Part shown: positions 34,131-44,834 of the stretch, one piece after another
Position numbering within the stretch: the stretch's first letter is position 1
How the letters are laid out: each line of letters begins with the position of its first letter
Origin: Paragorgia papillata
Taxonomy: Eukaryota > Cnidaria > Anthozoa > Scleralcyonacea > Coralliidae
Direction of reading: 5' to 3'
Assembly (NCBI GenBank): GCA_035771165.1
Contig: JAWNZC010000368.1
Span: 169,501 to 233,500, forward strand
Length of the DNA stretch: 64,000 nt
Notes under the pieces: model-generated
What the model was told of the DNA's origin: nothing
What the model saw: only the letters and a program-made list of their open reading frames with translations
The model's database searches: none
Program-made: the position numbers and the translations under genes

Positions 34131-34828
34131 AAGTGTTTTTGTTAAAATTTCAAGTAGAAATTGACTTTTTAAAAGTACTGTAGGTCTGTAATGTTTGTAA
34201 TTAGTGGGATTTTACCGAAATTCTGGGACCTTCTCTCCTCTAAAAGTCCAAAGTAATGTTGCTGAATTAAGAAGATTGTAAACAATTTCTTTAAAAAATC
34301 TTAAACAACCAAACTTTATGCATGATGATGTCATAAACTATTTAAATGACAAAGGAATGCAGACTTACCTCGCTTGTTGCGTGACCAAAATCTGCAAATA
34401 ACTCTGGGTACAAGGTTCGGCGGAGTATCCAAGATGGCGGATATAGTTGTTGAGTGTTATATACTCGTTCAAGACTCGTGTCGTTTGAATATTCAACGAT
34501 ATTTGACGGCAGAATTCAGTGATATCACGAATTGTCCGTATGCTAACAACCAATCACAATCATGAGAGAGTGAAAAATGCGTAATAATACAATCGTTCTG
34601 TTATCATTCAAAGAATAAAACATACAGTATGCTTGCTTAAATTAGACATACATAGAATCTAACTTGTACAGTATATAGCCTTTCAATGCCTGCCGAGACG
34701 GCGAAACCATTGTGATACTTGGGGGAAGAAGTGGTTACGGGTTTGGGTCCGTCTTTTACCAACAAAGTCTTTTTTAGATATCGTAACTATTGTGTTCAAA
34801 GTTACAAACGTCTATTTTGTTTTCAAAG

Positions 34829-34891
34829 GATCATCAGCGGTTGCCGAAGCAAGGTCTGAAGATCCAGTTGTAAAGATTTTGCATGTTCCAG
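34829..34891 (+). CDS. Linker exon, duplicated copy 1 (phase 1-1)
   Basis: 63 nt between acceptor TTTTGTTTTCAAAG and donor CCAG|GTAACT. It encodes GSSAVAEARSEDPVVKILHV. The exon and both flanking intron stretches reappear 1.58 kb downstream (36410-36475), so it arose by tandem duplication. Confidence 0.65.
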
Positions 34892-35059
34892 GTAACTACA
34901 AACTAATATTATATCTACAGCAAAGTGAAAAGCTAGTAAACTGCCGAGATTTCGAAATACTAACGTTTCTGGGCTATTCAAAACTGATACTGCCTACGCA
35001 GCACTTTTTTACTCACTCGAATATTATATGTATACATGCATTGTGGGAAATTAAAAAAT

Positions 35060-35244
35060 ATATGCATAAAATAAAGATAATGAGCGCAATCAAGCATTTC
35101 TTGTACACGGAGAATCTTGCGGTAAAATGTTTAATAAAATCTCATCCAAATTTTGACTAAATTCAACCAAAATTTAATGGTTTGGTAGTTGGTCTACGGC
35201 CAACGCTTCTGCAAACTTTCATGGAAATCGGTGCAGTACTTGGC

Positions 35245-35310
<66 letters not shown>
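35060..35310. repeat. Dispersed repeat ending in (GACA)n
   Basis: Text around GATAATGAGCGCAATCAAGC recurs inverted at about 49680-49710. The repeat ends in CAGACAGACAGA units (35257-35310). Similar (GACA)n tails end other repeats at 41646-41735 and 48797-48940, suggesting a shared SINE/LINE 3' tail. Confidence 0.7.
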
Positions 35311-35388
35311 TAAACAGACAGAAAAGGGTAAAAACATAACCTCCTGACGGAGGTAATTATACAGCAATGTACCATTGAGCCCATGAGA

Positions 35389-35502
35389 TTATTTTGCAGA
35401 ATTTGTATAAGTCAAAATGCACACACGCAGATAGTAGTGTCTGATCAGAATGCTGATCACAATGGCTCCTGTGAGAATCAAGGAACCCACACCAATATAT
35501 AC
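35389..35502 (-). CDS. Candidate last exon with a transmembrane helix (opposite strand)
   Basis: The minus strand has a strong acceptor (TTGTTTTCTTCTATCCTTAG) followed by 37 codons and a TAA. The peptide starts VYIGVGSLILTGAIVISILI, a hydrophobic helix of about 18 residues, followed by RHYYLR and a short tail, as in a type I membrane protein. It joins in phase 0 to the exon at 35606-35769. No upstream exons were found, so it may be a gene remnant or a small nested gene. Confidence 0.4.
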   Translation of the reverse strand, partial: VYIGVGSLILTGAIVISILIRHYYLRVCILTYTNSAK

Positions 35503-35605
35503 CTAAGGATAGAAGAAAACAACCGTGAAATCTCCTACCAAAAAAACACAATTTGTTGTCAGTTATAGAAATTGATATCTTACCTCGACAAGATAAACTC
35601 CTCAC

Positions 35606-35769
35606 CGAAATTGTAAGACAGTTCACAGCATGTCTAGCACGGCTTGACTCGTGGCATTGCCAGTTCAGAAAATCCATCGCCGTCGTGGTGTTGACAAACT
35701 TCAAATGTACATGCAATTTATCAGAGCAAATCCTTCTAGCGTGTGATGTAAGTTGTAAGAAGAAACTTT
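35606..35769 (-). CDS. Candidate ectodomain exon upstream of the TM exon (opposite strand)
   Basis: The minus-strand stretch from acceptor TTTTGTGACGTAG to donor TTTCG|GTGAGG gives 54 open codons with cysteines, a possible N-glycosylation site (NTT) and the block AMDFLNWQCHESSRARHAVN. It ends in phase 0, matching the TM exon. A second donor 14 nt downstream (CGAG|GTAAGA) would put the TM exon out of frame. No family recognised. Confidence 0.35.
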
Positions 35770-36409
35770 CTACGTCACAAAACGTCATAAATTGGTCAAC
35801 AAATAAATAAAGTCTCGAAATCGAGATTTCGTTGACTATACATAACTTGGCAAAGAGGTCTGGAGATGAGACACAGGAAACCCATGTCAACATTAGTGTG
35901 CTGCCTCGCTGACGCTCGGTGGTAAAAAGAATTTTAATTCGGCGGCCATTTTTGAATAAGGCCTATAGTCATTCAAAATATGGTCTGGAAACTCAGCTGA
36001 AGTCTTAGTTACATCTTTTTGTTTGTCTTTATGCAGATTTGTGCATGGTGCAAGGCCACTGAACCCATTGTGTTTTAGTATAATGAAATAATTATCCAAT
36101 AGTAACGTTTCAGTTCAATCACTCAACCGTGCTATTTAAAATATTAATAAACCTAAACAAAGGATGTGCACGGTGTAAGGCATGGTTCAACATAAACCGC
36201 AGCTTATTTGTCAAACACTTTGAAATTTGCCGAGTTTCGATCCAGACCCGTATCTCGTCTACCCCAGGTAGCCTGAGTAATAATTGGTACGGGGTTTTGG
36301 ATCCTGGTTTGGGTCCGTCTGTTACTAAAACGTTTTTTTTAAACATTCTAGCTGGTAGCTCGAGTAATTTGTTCAAAGTTACATGCAAACGTCTATTTTG
36401 TTTTCAAAG

Positions 36410-36475
36410 GATCGTCAGCTGTCGGCGAAGAAAGCTCTGAAAATCCTAAAGATTCAGTTCCAAAGACTTTTCCAG
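36410..36475 (+). CDS. Linker exon, duplicated copy 2 (phase 1-1)
   Basis: 66 nt between acceptor TTTTGTTTTCAAAG and donor CCAG|GTAACT. It encodes GSSAVGEESSENPKDSVPKT. It is homologous to exon 34829-34891 and shares the same intron start (GGTAACTACAAACTAATATT). Protein divergence is high in the second half, while splice sites and intron text are conserved. Confidence 0.65.
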
Positions 36476-37591
36476 GTAACTACAAACTAATATTATATCT
36501 AGAGCAAAGTGAAAAGGTAGTAGTAAACTGCCGAGATTTTAGTAACGAAATACTAACGTTTCTAGGCTACATATCCAAAAGATCAAAACTGACACTGCCT
36601 ACGCAGAATTTTTTTTACTACATTCGAATATTATATGTATACATGTACTGTGAGAAATTAATCTTTAAAATTTGGTAAGAGATCCAATATTAGTAAGAAT
36701 CATCTCTTATACGTCAAAAGTACCTGTACTAGGTAACTCTATTATGATCAGTTACAACTGAACTGTTCTTTCTAACACTGTCAGTTACGATTTACTAAAC
36801 TGTTTTAGACATTTACTAAAGAACATTTCTTATTGCTACTTTTGCTAATAGGATTATCCAATGAGCAATCGAATGTCTTGCGCGACTGAGGAATCTTGTA
36901 TTTATGCTCATAATAAAATGCAAAGCTCTCTAGCACGTAAACGATAGCTGAAGCGTCAAAGCGAGTTGACAGTCCCGGACTATGCGGTTCAAAATCTCGC
37001 AGTCTTATTTTAGTCAAATCAGACGTTTCTCTATGTTGGGAACGGTATGCAGGCGTTGCTATATAGACTTCTACAATCAAGGCCAAATGTTGTGGGACAA
37101 TTGCTTTAAAATTTCTTCAAAACGTTGGTGTCCCCGTTTCTTCCTTTCCAATGTCGAAAATAACTGAAATTTGACAAAAATATAGAGTTTCGGACTCAAC
37201 ACATTTTGTCGAAATTTTTGTAATATATTCTTTCAACATTGAAAAGGAGGGAGGGAGAGCAGCGATAAGGAAAGATGGTATATAGAATAAAAGATAAGCC
37301 AGAAAGAAGTTGCAAAAACACGGTGGTGCCCTGTCCACTTTTAGCTGTGATTGTAGCTTTTTGTCATGAAGGAAATCCTTTATCCTTAAGTTATAGTTCA
37401 ATTTTTCAATACTGTGAACGGACGGAGAAACGAACAAGAATCGTAATTGATGGCGCCAAAAGTTGGTTTAATACGTGCAAAGAATGATGGTTAAATGTAC
37501 AATTTTCTATCTTTTTCGTTATTGTGTTGGGAATATAATCAAACTACAAAATTTTACTGAACCGAGATATTAAGGGCAGACAGACCATGCA

Positions 37592-37614
37592 GGGGGGGGG
37601 GGGGGGGGGGGGGA
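37592..37614. repeat. Poly-G tract
   Basis: About 23 consecutive G on the plus strand, 90 bp upstream of the protease-like exon. It could fold as a quadruplex and is prone to sequencing and length error. Confidence 0.97.
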
Positions 37615-37703
37615 GTTTTTTACATCTTATAATGGCGTACACGAAACGACACTTTACTGATTTAAAAAATGAAAAACTCAAATAATTTCTTGTTCTATCC
37701 TAG

Positions 37704-38321
37704 CGTGTTCGGGATGTATTGGTGCTTTTGGAGAGGTTCTCACTGGTCCAAGGCCAGCTTACGAAAACAATCTGAGTGTTTTCCCAGTGCTGTCTGGTAA
37801 GGAGGTATTAGGAACAGGCTTTGTTCTACAATGGAAAAATAAGTGCTACGTGATTTCTCCATCGATACCAGGTAAACAGTGCCATGCTCTTATCCCGGTC
37901 CAGTATGAATTTCAACGCGTTGATTTAACACCCGGTAGCGAGAATAACAACCTTGTGGCCACTTCACTGAAAGAAGACTGGAGTATGTTGAAGCTCTCAC
38001 TCGCCTCCGAAGACAGCCTTGACAACGGCAAAAAAATCTATATGGTGCCACGCTTGGCCCGTTGTCGCCAATGCGACAAGTTCCAGACAAAATGTCTCTC
38101 TAAATCTTGCCAAGTGGAATCTTCAGTCAGAGGCTGTTATAACTATAAGAAGAAAGGAGGGGCGTTTAAAGACTACCCGCGTGGTGCTCCTGTTGTGAAT
38201 AGAAAAAATGAAGTGGTGGGAATTATCAAGCGGTATGAAGAGGATGGTCGCTATTTTGAAGTTGCAGCTGTTGACATGTTGGAGCTCGAACAACGTGGGG
38301 TCTCTCTACTGAAAGACCAAG
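37704..38321 (+). CDS. Trypsin-like domain exon, catalytically degenerate
   Basis: 618 nt (206 codons) between acceptor TTGTTCTATCCTAG and donor AAG|GTGAGA, phase 1-1. The beta-barrel pattern of trypsin/HtrA-like proteases is visible: GTGFVLQWKNKCYVISPS where the catalytic His segment would be (no His), EDWSMLKLSL at the Asp segment (Asp possibly kept), and DYPRGAPVVNRKNEVVGIIK where GNSGGPVVN would hold the serine (Ser replaced). A Cys cluster, CRQCDKFQTKCLSKSC, lies between. The fold is inferred; the lost His and Ser argue for a pseudoprotease that binds rather than cuts. It is downstream of a Death-domain exon on the same strand and in the same phase. Confidence 0.7.
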
Positions 38322-38624
38322 GTGAGAAACATAAAGAAAAATTATCTACCAGGATATTTTTGTTGCTAGTTGTTGTGACCTGTGAAGAACATATGCTAGA
38401 GACATACATTTCAAGAGAATGATTAAACCCGTAACTTTTTTATTCAGGTGAGACGCTCTAACTATTTGGGTTAGTCGGACTCAGAAGTGGTTACGGGTTT
38501 GATTTATTTTGTTGCTTAAAATTTTTTAGAGTATCATAGATTGAATAACTTCTTCAAACATATAAGATTTTTGGTTTCATTTTAAAGGGACCGTCAGTTT
38601 TTAGCAAAGCAAAACACTTAGACA

Positions 38625-38865
38625 ATGGCTGAGTATTGTAGAACAATGGCTGAATGTTGTAGAACAATGGCTGAGTGTTGTAGAACAATGGCTGAGTATT
38701 GTAGAAAAATGGCTGAGTATGGTAGAACAATGGCTGAGTATTGTAGAACAATGGCTGAGTATTGTAGAACAATGGCTGAGTGTTGTAGAACAATGTCTGA
38801 GTATATATTATATATGCAATGACCAAGTGTTGTAGTACAATAGATAAATATTGTAGAACAATGTT
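38625..38865. repeat. 21-bp minisatellite in an intron
   Basis: About 11 units of AATGGCTGAGTATTGTAGAAC with single-base variants, losing register after 38800. Confidence 0.95.
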
Positions 38866-39005
38866 TGTCCATTGTTCTTAGGCAAAATAGCAAAATAGAC
38901 AGTCCAAGTTTATGAAATAAACAATTTTTCAGCATATTTTTTTGCATGCTATCTTATGCAAAAAACGCAAAATAATTGTGGGTGTGTTGTGATTGTTACA
39001 GGAAG

Positions 39006-39059
39006 AACGTCTCCCTCGAGCTGATAAGATGATTGATGAACCAAAGAGAGACGATGAAG
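39006..39059 (+). CDS. Linker exon (phase 1-1)
   Basis: Acceptors ACAG and GAAG lie 4 nt apart at 39001 and 39005. The upstream one gives TGA after seven codons in phase 1. The downstream one gives ERLPRADKMIDEPKRDDEG with donor GAAG|GTACAA. The charged composition matches the other linkers. Confidence 0.5.
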
Positions 39060-39369
39060 GTACAACTTTAACAATAATATGTCAAGAAGTAATTTCAACG
39101 TCACCTGAAACAGCGTGTTGTACTTTATGTGGAAGTTAATAAAAAGACAATTAGCCTGATGGATTAAGTATAGTTATATATCTCGACTTCAATGCAAGGC
39201 CATTTTAGACCAAATTATTAGCAAATTATGCTATGAACCATTTTTCTAGATTTCGTTAAACAACGCAAACAAAAAATCAACCTTGTCACGGAGGGTTGAA
39301 ATCAAATAACGAGGATTTTACATAAATGTGGTCAAATTCTTTTTGTTTTTCTTTCCGTACGTAGATGGT

Positions 39370-39790
39370 GCCAGTCAAACTGTTCTTTCTTTTTGTAAAT
39401 GATAGTTGGTGCCAGCCAAGTTGTTCTTTCTTCTCGTAAATGGATGGTGTCAGCCAAGTTGTTCTTTCTTCTCGTAAATGCATGGTGTCAGCCAAGTTGT
39501 TCTTTCTTCTCGTAAATGGATGATGCTGGCCAAGTTGTTCTCTCTTCTCGTAAATGGATGCTGCCAGCCATGCAGTTCTTTCTTTCCGTAAATAATGGAT
39601 GGTGCTATCCAAGTTGTTCTTCCTTGTCGTAAATAATGGATGGTGCTATCCAAGTTGTTCTTCCTTGTCGTAAATAATGGATGGTGCTATCCAAGTTGTT
39701 CTTCCTTGTCGTAAATAATGGATGGTGCTATCCAAGTTGTTCTTCCTTGTCGTAAATAATGGATGGCGCTCGCCAAAGTGTTTTTTCTTT
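39370..39790. repeat. Minisatellite with 34-38 bp units
   Basis: Units of the form AAGTTGTTCTTTCTTCTCGT plus AAATGGATGGTGCCAGCC; the last four units (about 39600-39765) are near-identical 38-bp copies. Confidence 0.93.
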
Positions 39791-39911
39791 TCGTTACTAA
39801 TCTATTACAAAAGCTGAGAGTACTCTGAGACTGCATACCTCCGCCAGTGGGTTATCATAGGGAGTGTTTATAGGGACGTAAGTCATCCTGTCCACCAGAT
39901 CTACGCATATA

Positions 39912-40439
39912 CAGGGGGTGGACAAAAAAAGTGGCCATCATTAAAAATATGGTTAATGAGGAGTAACTATTATTCGGGAAACAAATGTAAAGTGATATAT
40001 TTTAGAATGCATGCGTCAATATCTGCTCAAATATGATATCCAATTCTAATTTTGTTATTGGTTTAAAAAGTACATTAACTTTGAAAGCATGCCACGCTGT
40101 GAAGCTGTAGTGAGATCAAGTGAAATGGCAAAAAAAATATCTAACTCTTTTGCTGCTTTAACACTTTCGTAGTATACAAACTCCATTAATCATTTTGAAG
40201 ACCAATTGGAATAAGTCAAACTAAGATTCACTTCATTTGTTACAAGATTGAAAATCCTGAAAAATTAATATATTTTTTAAATCAATGGGTAAAATTAGAA
40301 TTTGATATCATATTTGAGCAGATCTTGACGCATGCATTCTAGAAATATATAACTTCACATATTTTTCTGTACTCTAATAAAAGTTATACAAAGCACATTA
40401 ATCATACTTCATGGCCACTATTTTTTGTCCACCCCCTGT
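39912..40439. mobile_element. mariner-like MITE (palindromic)
   Basis: Ends CAGGGGGTGGACAAAAAA and the complement TTTTTTGTCCACCCCCTG, each next to TA. The 0.5-kb interior is palindromic (GAATGCATGCGTCAATATCT against AGATCTTGACGCATGCATTC). TA target and terminal sequence fit Tc1/mariner-type non-autonomous elements. Confidence 0.85.
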
Positions 40440-40557
40440 ATAAACAAAACGCTTGGCTGCACTCGGTTTGACTTACATTATTCAAAAGTAAATAATTGCA
40501 TGTCCTTAGGTCTATGATCGCTCTATTCTATAAACAATGGAACTATCAAGTTCATTG

Positions 40558-41491
40558 CAGTGAACTTTATATATACCTGGAAGGCTGACTCCAGTCAGTC
40601 GCTGCACGATAAAAGCGAGGCAAAGTTTTCGACGTCAGTTTTGGGCCCCTACGCGGCCATTTTGGATGTCAGCTTCAGTTTTCCGTACGGCTTGAGACAG
40701 AACTCACGAAAAGTAGAACTTTAGTGTTAACACAAGTTAGTTTAATACACCAAATCGTAGTTTCATTGAAGCCCACATGCAAATTAGTTTCCTATTCAAT
40801 TTGGGCCCCTATGCAAATTACATCGTGTCTATTAAAGCATAACGGGAAGATAACATAGGCTGGGACAGTTTTTTCATGTTTTGAGTTCATTATTTTTAGA
40901 CGCAACGTTTAGGATTATTGTCAAGTATAATCGATAAGCAAAGTTTATTCTTATAGAATACCTAAACATTAAAAAGTTTCTGAAATCAGAAATGTTATGT
41001 TTACTACGGCTGCTTCGGCCTCGTGTTATAAATGAACTACGTTTTATCCTGACTCAGATTGTATGCGCAGTCTAAACTCCGATTTCGTCTACACTTCAAG
41101 CATTTCAAGAAGCTTCAAAGAAGGTAGTTTGAAGAGAACGAGTGGCGAGACCTGACTAAATATAGCCAAAAGTGTGATTTAAAAACGTCAGTTTAACAAC
41201 ATGAAACCGAACATGATATTTTACCCATTTGATGCGTGTTTTCGACAGTTTAATGTAGCTGGTAAGATACAGGCTTTATCCTATGCCGTGTAAAGCACTT
41301 GTTCTTTTTCGTATCTTCTGTAAAAATAGAAATTCGGCTGTTTTTGTGACGGTTATTGGCTAAACAAATTTTGCCGTATGTGGCCGCGTAGGGGCCTGGA
41401 ACTGACTTGCAAAAATGCCCCATGTCCGCTATTTTTTGCCTCACTTTTTGATTTACAGTCCGTCTTCCAGGTATATATATAGAGTTCACTG
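40558..41491. mobile_element. hAT-type non-autonomous element, family B copy 3
   Basis: Ends CAGTGAACTTTATATATACC and GGTATATATATAGAGTTCACTG-type complement, with a perfect 8-bp duplication GTTCATTG (40550-40557, 41492-41499). It is the reference for the empty sites in copy 2 at 25557-28655. Confidence 0.92.
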
Positions 41492-41645
41492 GTTCATTGT
41501 TGTTTATTAATTTGCCTAGTTTGTTAATAACAAAGATTTGAGACGCTTGCGAAAATTTTTTATGAAATTATTTTTTGTTAAACTATAAAGTTCAAGCAGA
41601 ATTTAATGATTGGTCTTCGATCTATGCCTAAACTTTTCGCAGCTT

Positions 41646-41646
41646 G

Positions 41647-41732
<86 letters not shown>

Positions 41733-41735
41733 TAG
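41646..41735. repeat. (GACA)n microsatellite
   Basis: About 22 units of GACA, following a short repeat body (GATTGGTCTTCGATCTATGC) similar to that before the tract at 35257. Confidence 0.97.
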
Positions 41736-41807
41736 ACAGTGGTAGTGCTTAGTGGTAAGTTTTGAGATAGTAGGTTGAGAGATAGTAGCGTAATTAGGTA
41801 TAAACCG

Positions 41808-42030
41808 TTAATAACCGGTCAGCCTCAGAAAGCTGCGAACTTCTTTGACGCTACAAGGAGAGGGAATTTGTTGTACTGCTGTTACCATAGATGGATCGGG
41901 GGCGACTCCCTGCTGGCTAATAGAGTGTCCTAGGTAAGTGACTTGGGGTGATGCGAATACGCACTTTAATTTTACGCGCAAATCGTGTTCCCTGAATCGA
42001 GTTAAGATGGTCCTAAGACGGATTGTTCTC
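41808..42030 (-). pseudogene. gypsy-type RT fragment
   Basis: The minus strand encodes the thumb/connection start of a Ty3/gypsy reverse transcriptase: FREHDLRVKLKCVFASPQVT, then YLGHSISQQGVAPDP and SVKEVRSFLRLTGY. The segment is cut on both sides and adjoins a palindromic repeat upstream. It is not from the same family as the LTR element at 52701-58002 (YLGH here, FLGY there). Confidence 0.85.
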
Positions 42031-42049
42031 ACCACCCCAACGGGACTAC

Positions 42050-42465
42050 CGATCACGTGAGTGAAAACGATCCATTTTGCAGGGGTTTTTTCGTTGTTGA
42101 GATATTTTAGTTTGTTTGATTTGCAAATTAAACGTTTTGACGTCGCACGTGCATAATGAGTTATCGAAAAAGTTATATCTTTGCTTTTATCAAATATAAT
42201 AATCACTTGAAGATCTACATGTTTAGTGTTGTGGGCGAAACACATCCATATGCTTCATTCAAATTAATTGGTTTGATAATAGAAAATCTATCTAACCTTC
42301 TCCGATAGCTCATTATGCACCTACGACGTCAAAATGTTTAATTTGCATATCAAACTCAACAACGAAACAAGGAAACGAAAAACTGCGAAATTACTCTATA
42401 ATTTTTAAGTGTTCTTTCAAATAAGACAAACTTAATTTTCGTTTCATAGGCACTTCAATGCAACT
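42050..42465. mobile_element. Palindromic MITE related to family D
   Basis: The arms (GACGTCGCACGTGCATAATG against CATTATGCACCTACGACGTC) and outer GTTGTTGAGATATTTTAG/CTCAACAACGAA text pair across the centre near 42230. They resemble 24250-24718 in layout and in TTTGATTTGCAAAT-like motifs. Confidence 0.65.
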
Positions 42466-42475
42466 AGTGCCGTAT

Positions 42476-43158
42476 TTAACACTTTGAAGCCTGAAGACGA
42501 GTCTTTAGTATTTTATTCTGGCCAACGCCAGACGATTTTTTTCAGCACAGGGAGAGGTCCAGGCCTCAAAGTGTTGATGCATTGTTACAGACGGCGTATT
42601 TTTTATGAACTTAATTCTCATATTTTATACAGCGCATGAAAAATACGCCGTTTATCCTTAACCTTAAGACTGGGCAATCCGTTAGAAAAAGCAATTCGGT
42701 ATCGTGTATATAACTGGCGAGCGTTATTTCATAATTCTTAAATAGAAACAATGCTATAGAGAACTGTTTGACAAAACCACAGCGTGCATGCGAGTAAGGT
42801 CGGTTTAACTCAAAAGAAATTTGAATGCTCGAATGCCACCTTAAAGCAAATAAACACTTTCCTAAAGCGATTAAGCAAACCTGGGTCTAAATTGGATCGA
42901 TCGTAGTGAATGAAAGCTTTCTTAGTAAGGACAGCACTGATTCGAGTTTAACACGTTGAGGCCTGGACCTCTCCCTGTGCTGAATAAAATCGTCTGGCGT
43001 TAGCCAGAATAAAATACTAAAGACTCGTCTTCAGGCTTTAAAGGGTTAAGATATAGGTTTTAACACTTTGAGGCGTGGACCTCTCTCTGTGCTGAATAAG
43101 ATCTGGCGATAGCCAGAATAAAATACTAAAGACTCGTCGTCAGGCTCCAAAGTGTTAA
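42476..43158. repeat. Three TTAA-flanked mini-elements (family C)
   Basis: Copies at 42480-42575, 42962-43045 and 43063-43154. Each has the core TAAAATCGTCTGGCGTTAGCCAGAA or its complement, with CTGGC-GTTA-GCCAG as the hairpin tip. Flanking TTAA is seen at 42476, 42958, 43046, 43059 and 43155. The first is inverted relative to the others. Confidence 0.8.
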
Positions 43159-43375
43159 ATATAGAAGTTTTGTTTGTTGGAGAAATTTCTAAAATATTTC
43201 AGACGGTTTTACAAAGAGCTAGGACCTATTGTATTGCACATCAGGAGACGAATTAAAGATCTCGCCGATGTAATTGTTCTTTTTATGCTCTCTACTTACA
43301 CAATAAGTTGTCTTGTGATACTGATAGATCAAATATTCTTCTTCTTTGTATGAGATACGAACTTATATCTTACAG

Positions 43376-43461
43376 CAGATTTAACAACCGTTATTGTTAA
43401 AGAAAATCATCACTTTGATCGTGTTTCTGTCGGTATGGGCACAGTGCAAGTTTCATCTTAA
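43376..43461 (+). CDS. Candidate terminal exon of the composite gene
   Basis: Acceptor ATATCTTACAG, then 28 codons in phase 1 (ADLTTVIVKENHHFDRVSVG and MGTVQVSS) to TAA at 43459-43461. Alternating hydrophobic residues suggest beta strands. The next AG (3 nt downstream) would keep the same frame. No canonical AATAAA is seen nearby, and the gap from the previous exon is 4.3 kb of repeats. Confidence 0.35.
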
Positions 43462-43834
43462 AGCCAAATGTTTCACCGTTTTCAGAGATTCCAATCTGAA
43501 GTGGTAATTAAGGTAATGTAAGCGGTAAATAATGTGTATATTGTTAGGAGGCTGTGAGTACAGGGGTTAATTTAGTTAAACTTGCTTGATTCGTGTTATG
43601 AAACTCTTTCTTCGGCCAACAGGGATTTGAACCAACGGTTAGGATTAGTTTGCAACTAAATTAAAGCAATTCTTGTTGGAAATTTTAGTTTATGCCAATT
43701 ACAAAACCACAGTACGATCCTAATTAGATAAGTCTCCCAGCTTAGCCTGTGTATTAGCTTCTTAATATTAACATGGTAATATAATGTAACAGAGTTTGAT
43801 GGACGTTCGTCAAGCTCTATTACTGAGAAAATGT

Positions 43835-44330
43835 TTCTGAGCCCAAGGCAGGGATCGAACTTGTAACCTTCTAATGGCCGGTTAGACCTTCTAACCATTG
43901 AGCCACTGAGACTCGGATGGAAGCTAAGATTGCAAATTCATAGTCATATGTGCTCCTAGCGTTCGCATATGAGATGTATAGTTAAAGTGATATGATAAGT
44001 TGTACGTATACATGGAGTGCATGTGGTACGTTTGCGAGTTTGATGTAATGTAACAGACGTTCGGTTGACTCGTCAAGCTCAATTACTCAGAAAATATTTC
44101 TGAGCTCTAGACTGCAACACGTTCTAGACGTTAGACTGTTAGACGTTCTAGCCATCGGATGGAGAGCTAAAGTTGCAAATTCATAGTCAGGGAGACATAG
44201 ATGGTGTAACATAACATACGTTTCCTCAAGCTCAATTACTCAGAAGATATTTCTGAGCTCCAGACAGGTTGGAACCTGCAACCTTCTAATGACTGGTTAG
44301 ACGTTCTAGTTGCAAATTCCTATAGTCAAT
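43835..44330 (-). repeat. Diverged tRNA-like repeats
   Basis: Copies near 43838-43915, 44095-44165 and 44250-44310 resemble the units of the array downstream (CAACCTTCTAATGACTGGTT, GAGCCACTGAGACTC on the plus strand). Only the first keeps most of a cloverleaf. Confidence 0.7.
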
Positions 44331-44353
44331 GAGGCATAGCTGGCACAAGTTGT

Positions 44354-44425
44354 TAGCGGGGTGCCTCTCCTCACTGAAGTTAAGCCCGGTCGAATGGTGT
44401 TAGTACTTGGATGCATGGTAATTGA
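44354..44425 (+). repeat. 5S rRNA-derived SINE head
   Basis: TCACTGAAGTTAAGCCCGGT followed by GTTAGTACTTGGATGCATGG matches the conserved internal-promoter half of 5S rRNA with mutations. The body downstream (CCTCGAGGGGTTTTCAACAG) is shared with 28770. Not a functional 5S gene. Confidence 0.75.
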
Positions 44426-44834
44426 CTAACTTAGCTTCATCTGATTGTAAAGTTGTTCTCTTCTCTGTTCCTCGAGGGGTTTTCAACAGGTTTTTGGGTT
44501 TTCCTCCTAACGAAAAATCAACACCGTAGTTTCCCCAGTTAATTCTACGAACTGTACTTCTGTCAAGGGGTGAGGGCCATTGAGTTATCAGTATCTAAAT
44601 ACCGCCATATGTTGTCACTCTCAATAGATTCGATAGATAAAGCCGTCGCTTTATATCTGTATGTGCTTTCTAAGCGTAGCGTTTGCATATGAGATGTTGC
44701 TAAAGTGATCTGATAGAATATCATACGTATAATGCATGTAGTGCATATGGTACGTTTGCGAGCTTCGTGTAATGTAACAGACGTTTGGTAGATTCCTGAT
44801 ACGAAACTCTTTCTTCGGCAAACAGCGATTTGAA

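Noticed and set aside
35357..35893. Single 178-codon uninterrupted minus-strand protein
   Set aside because: Better explained as two exons: in the continuous frame the hydrophobic helix is not read, whereas splicing at TTTCG|GTGAGG to CCTTAG| yields a clean TM segment.
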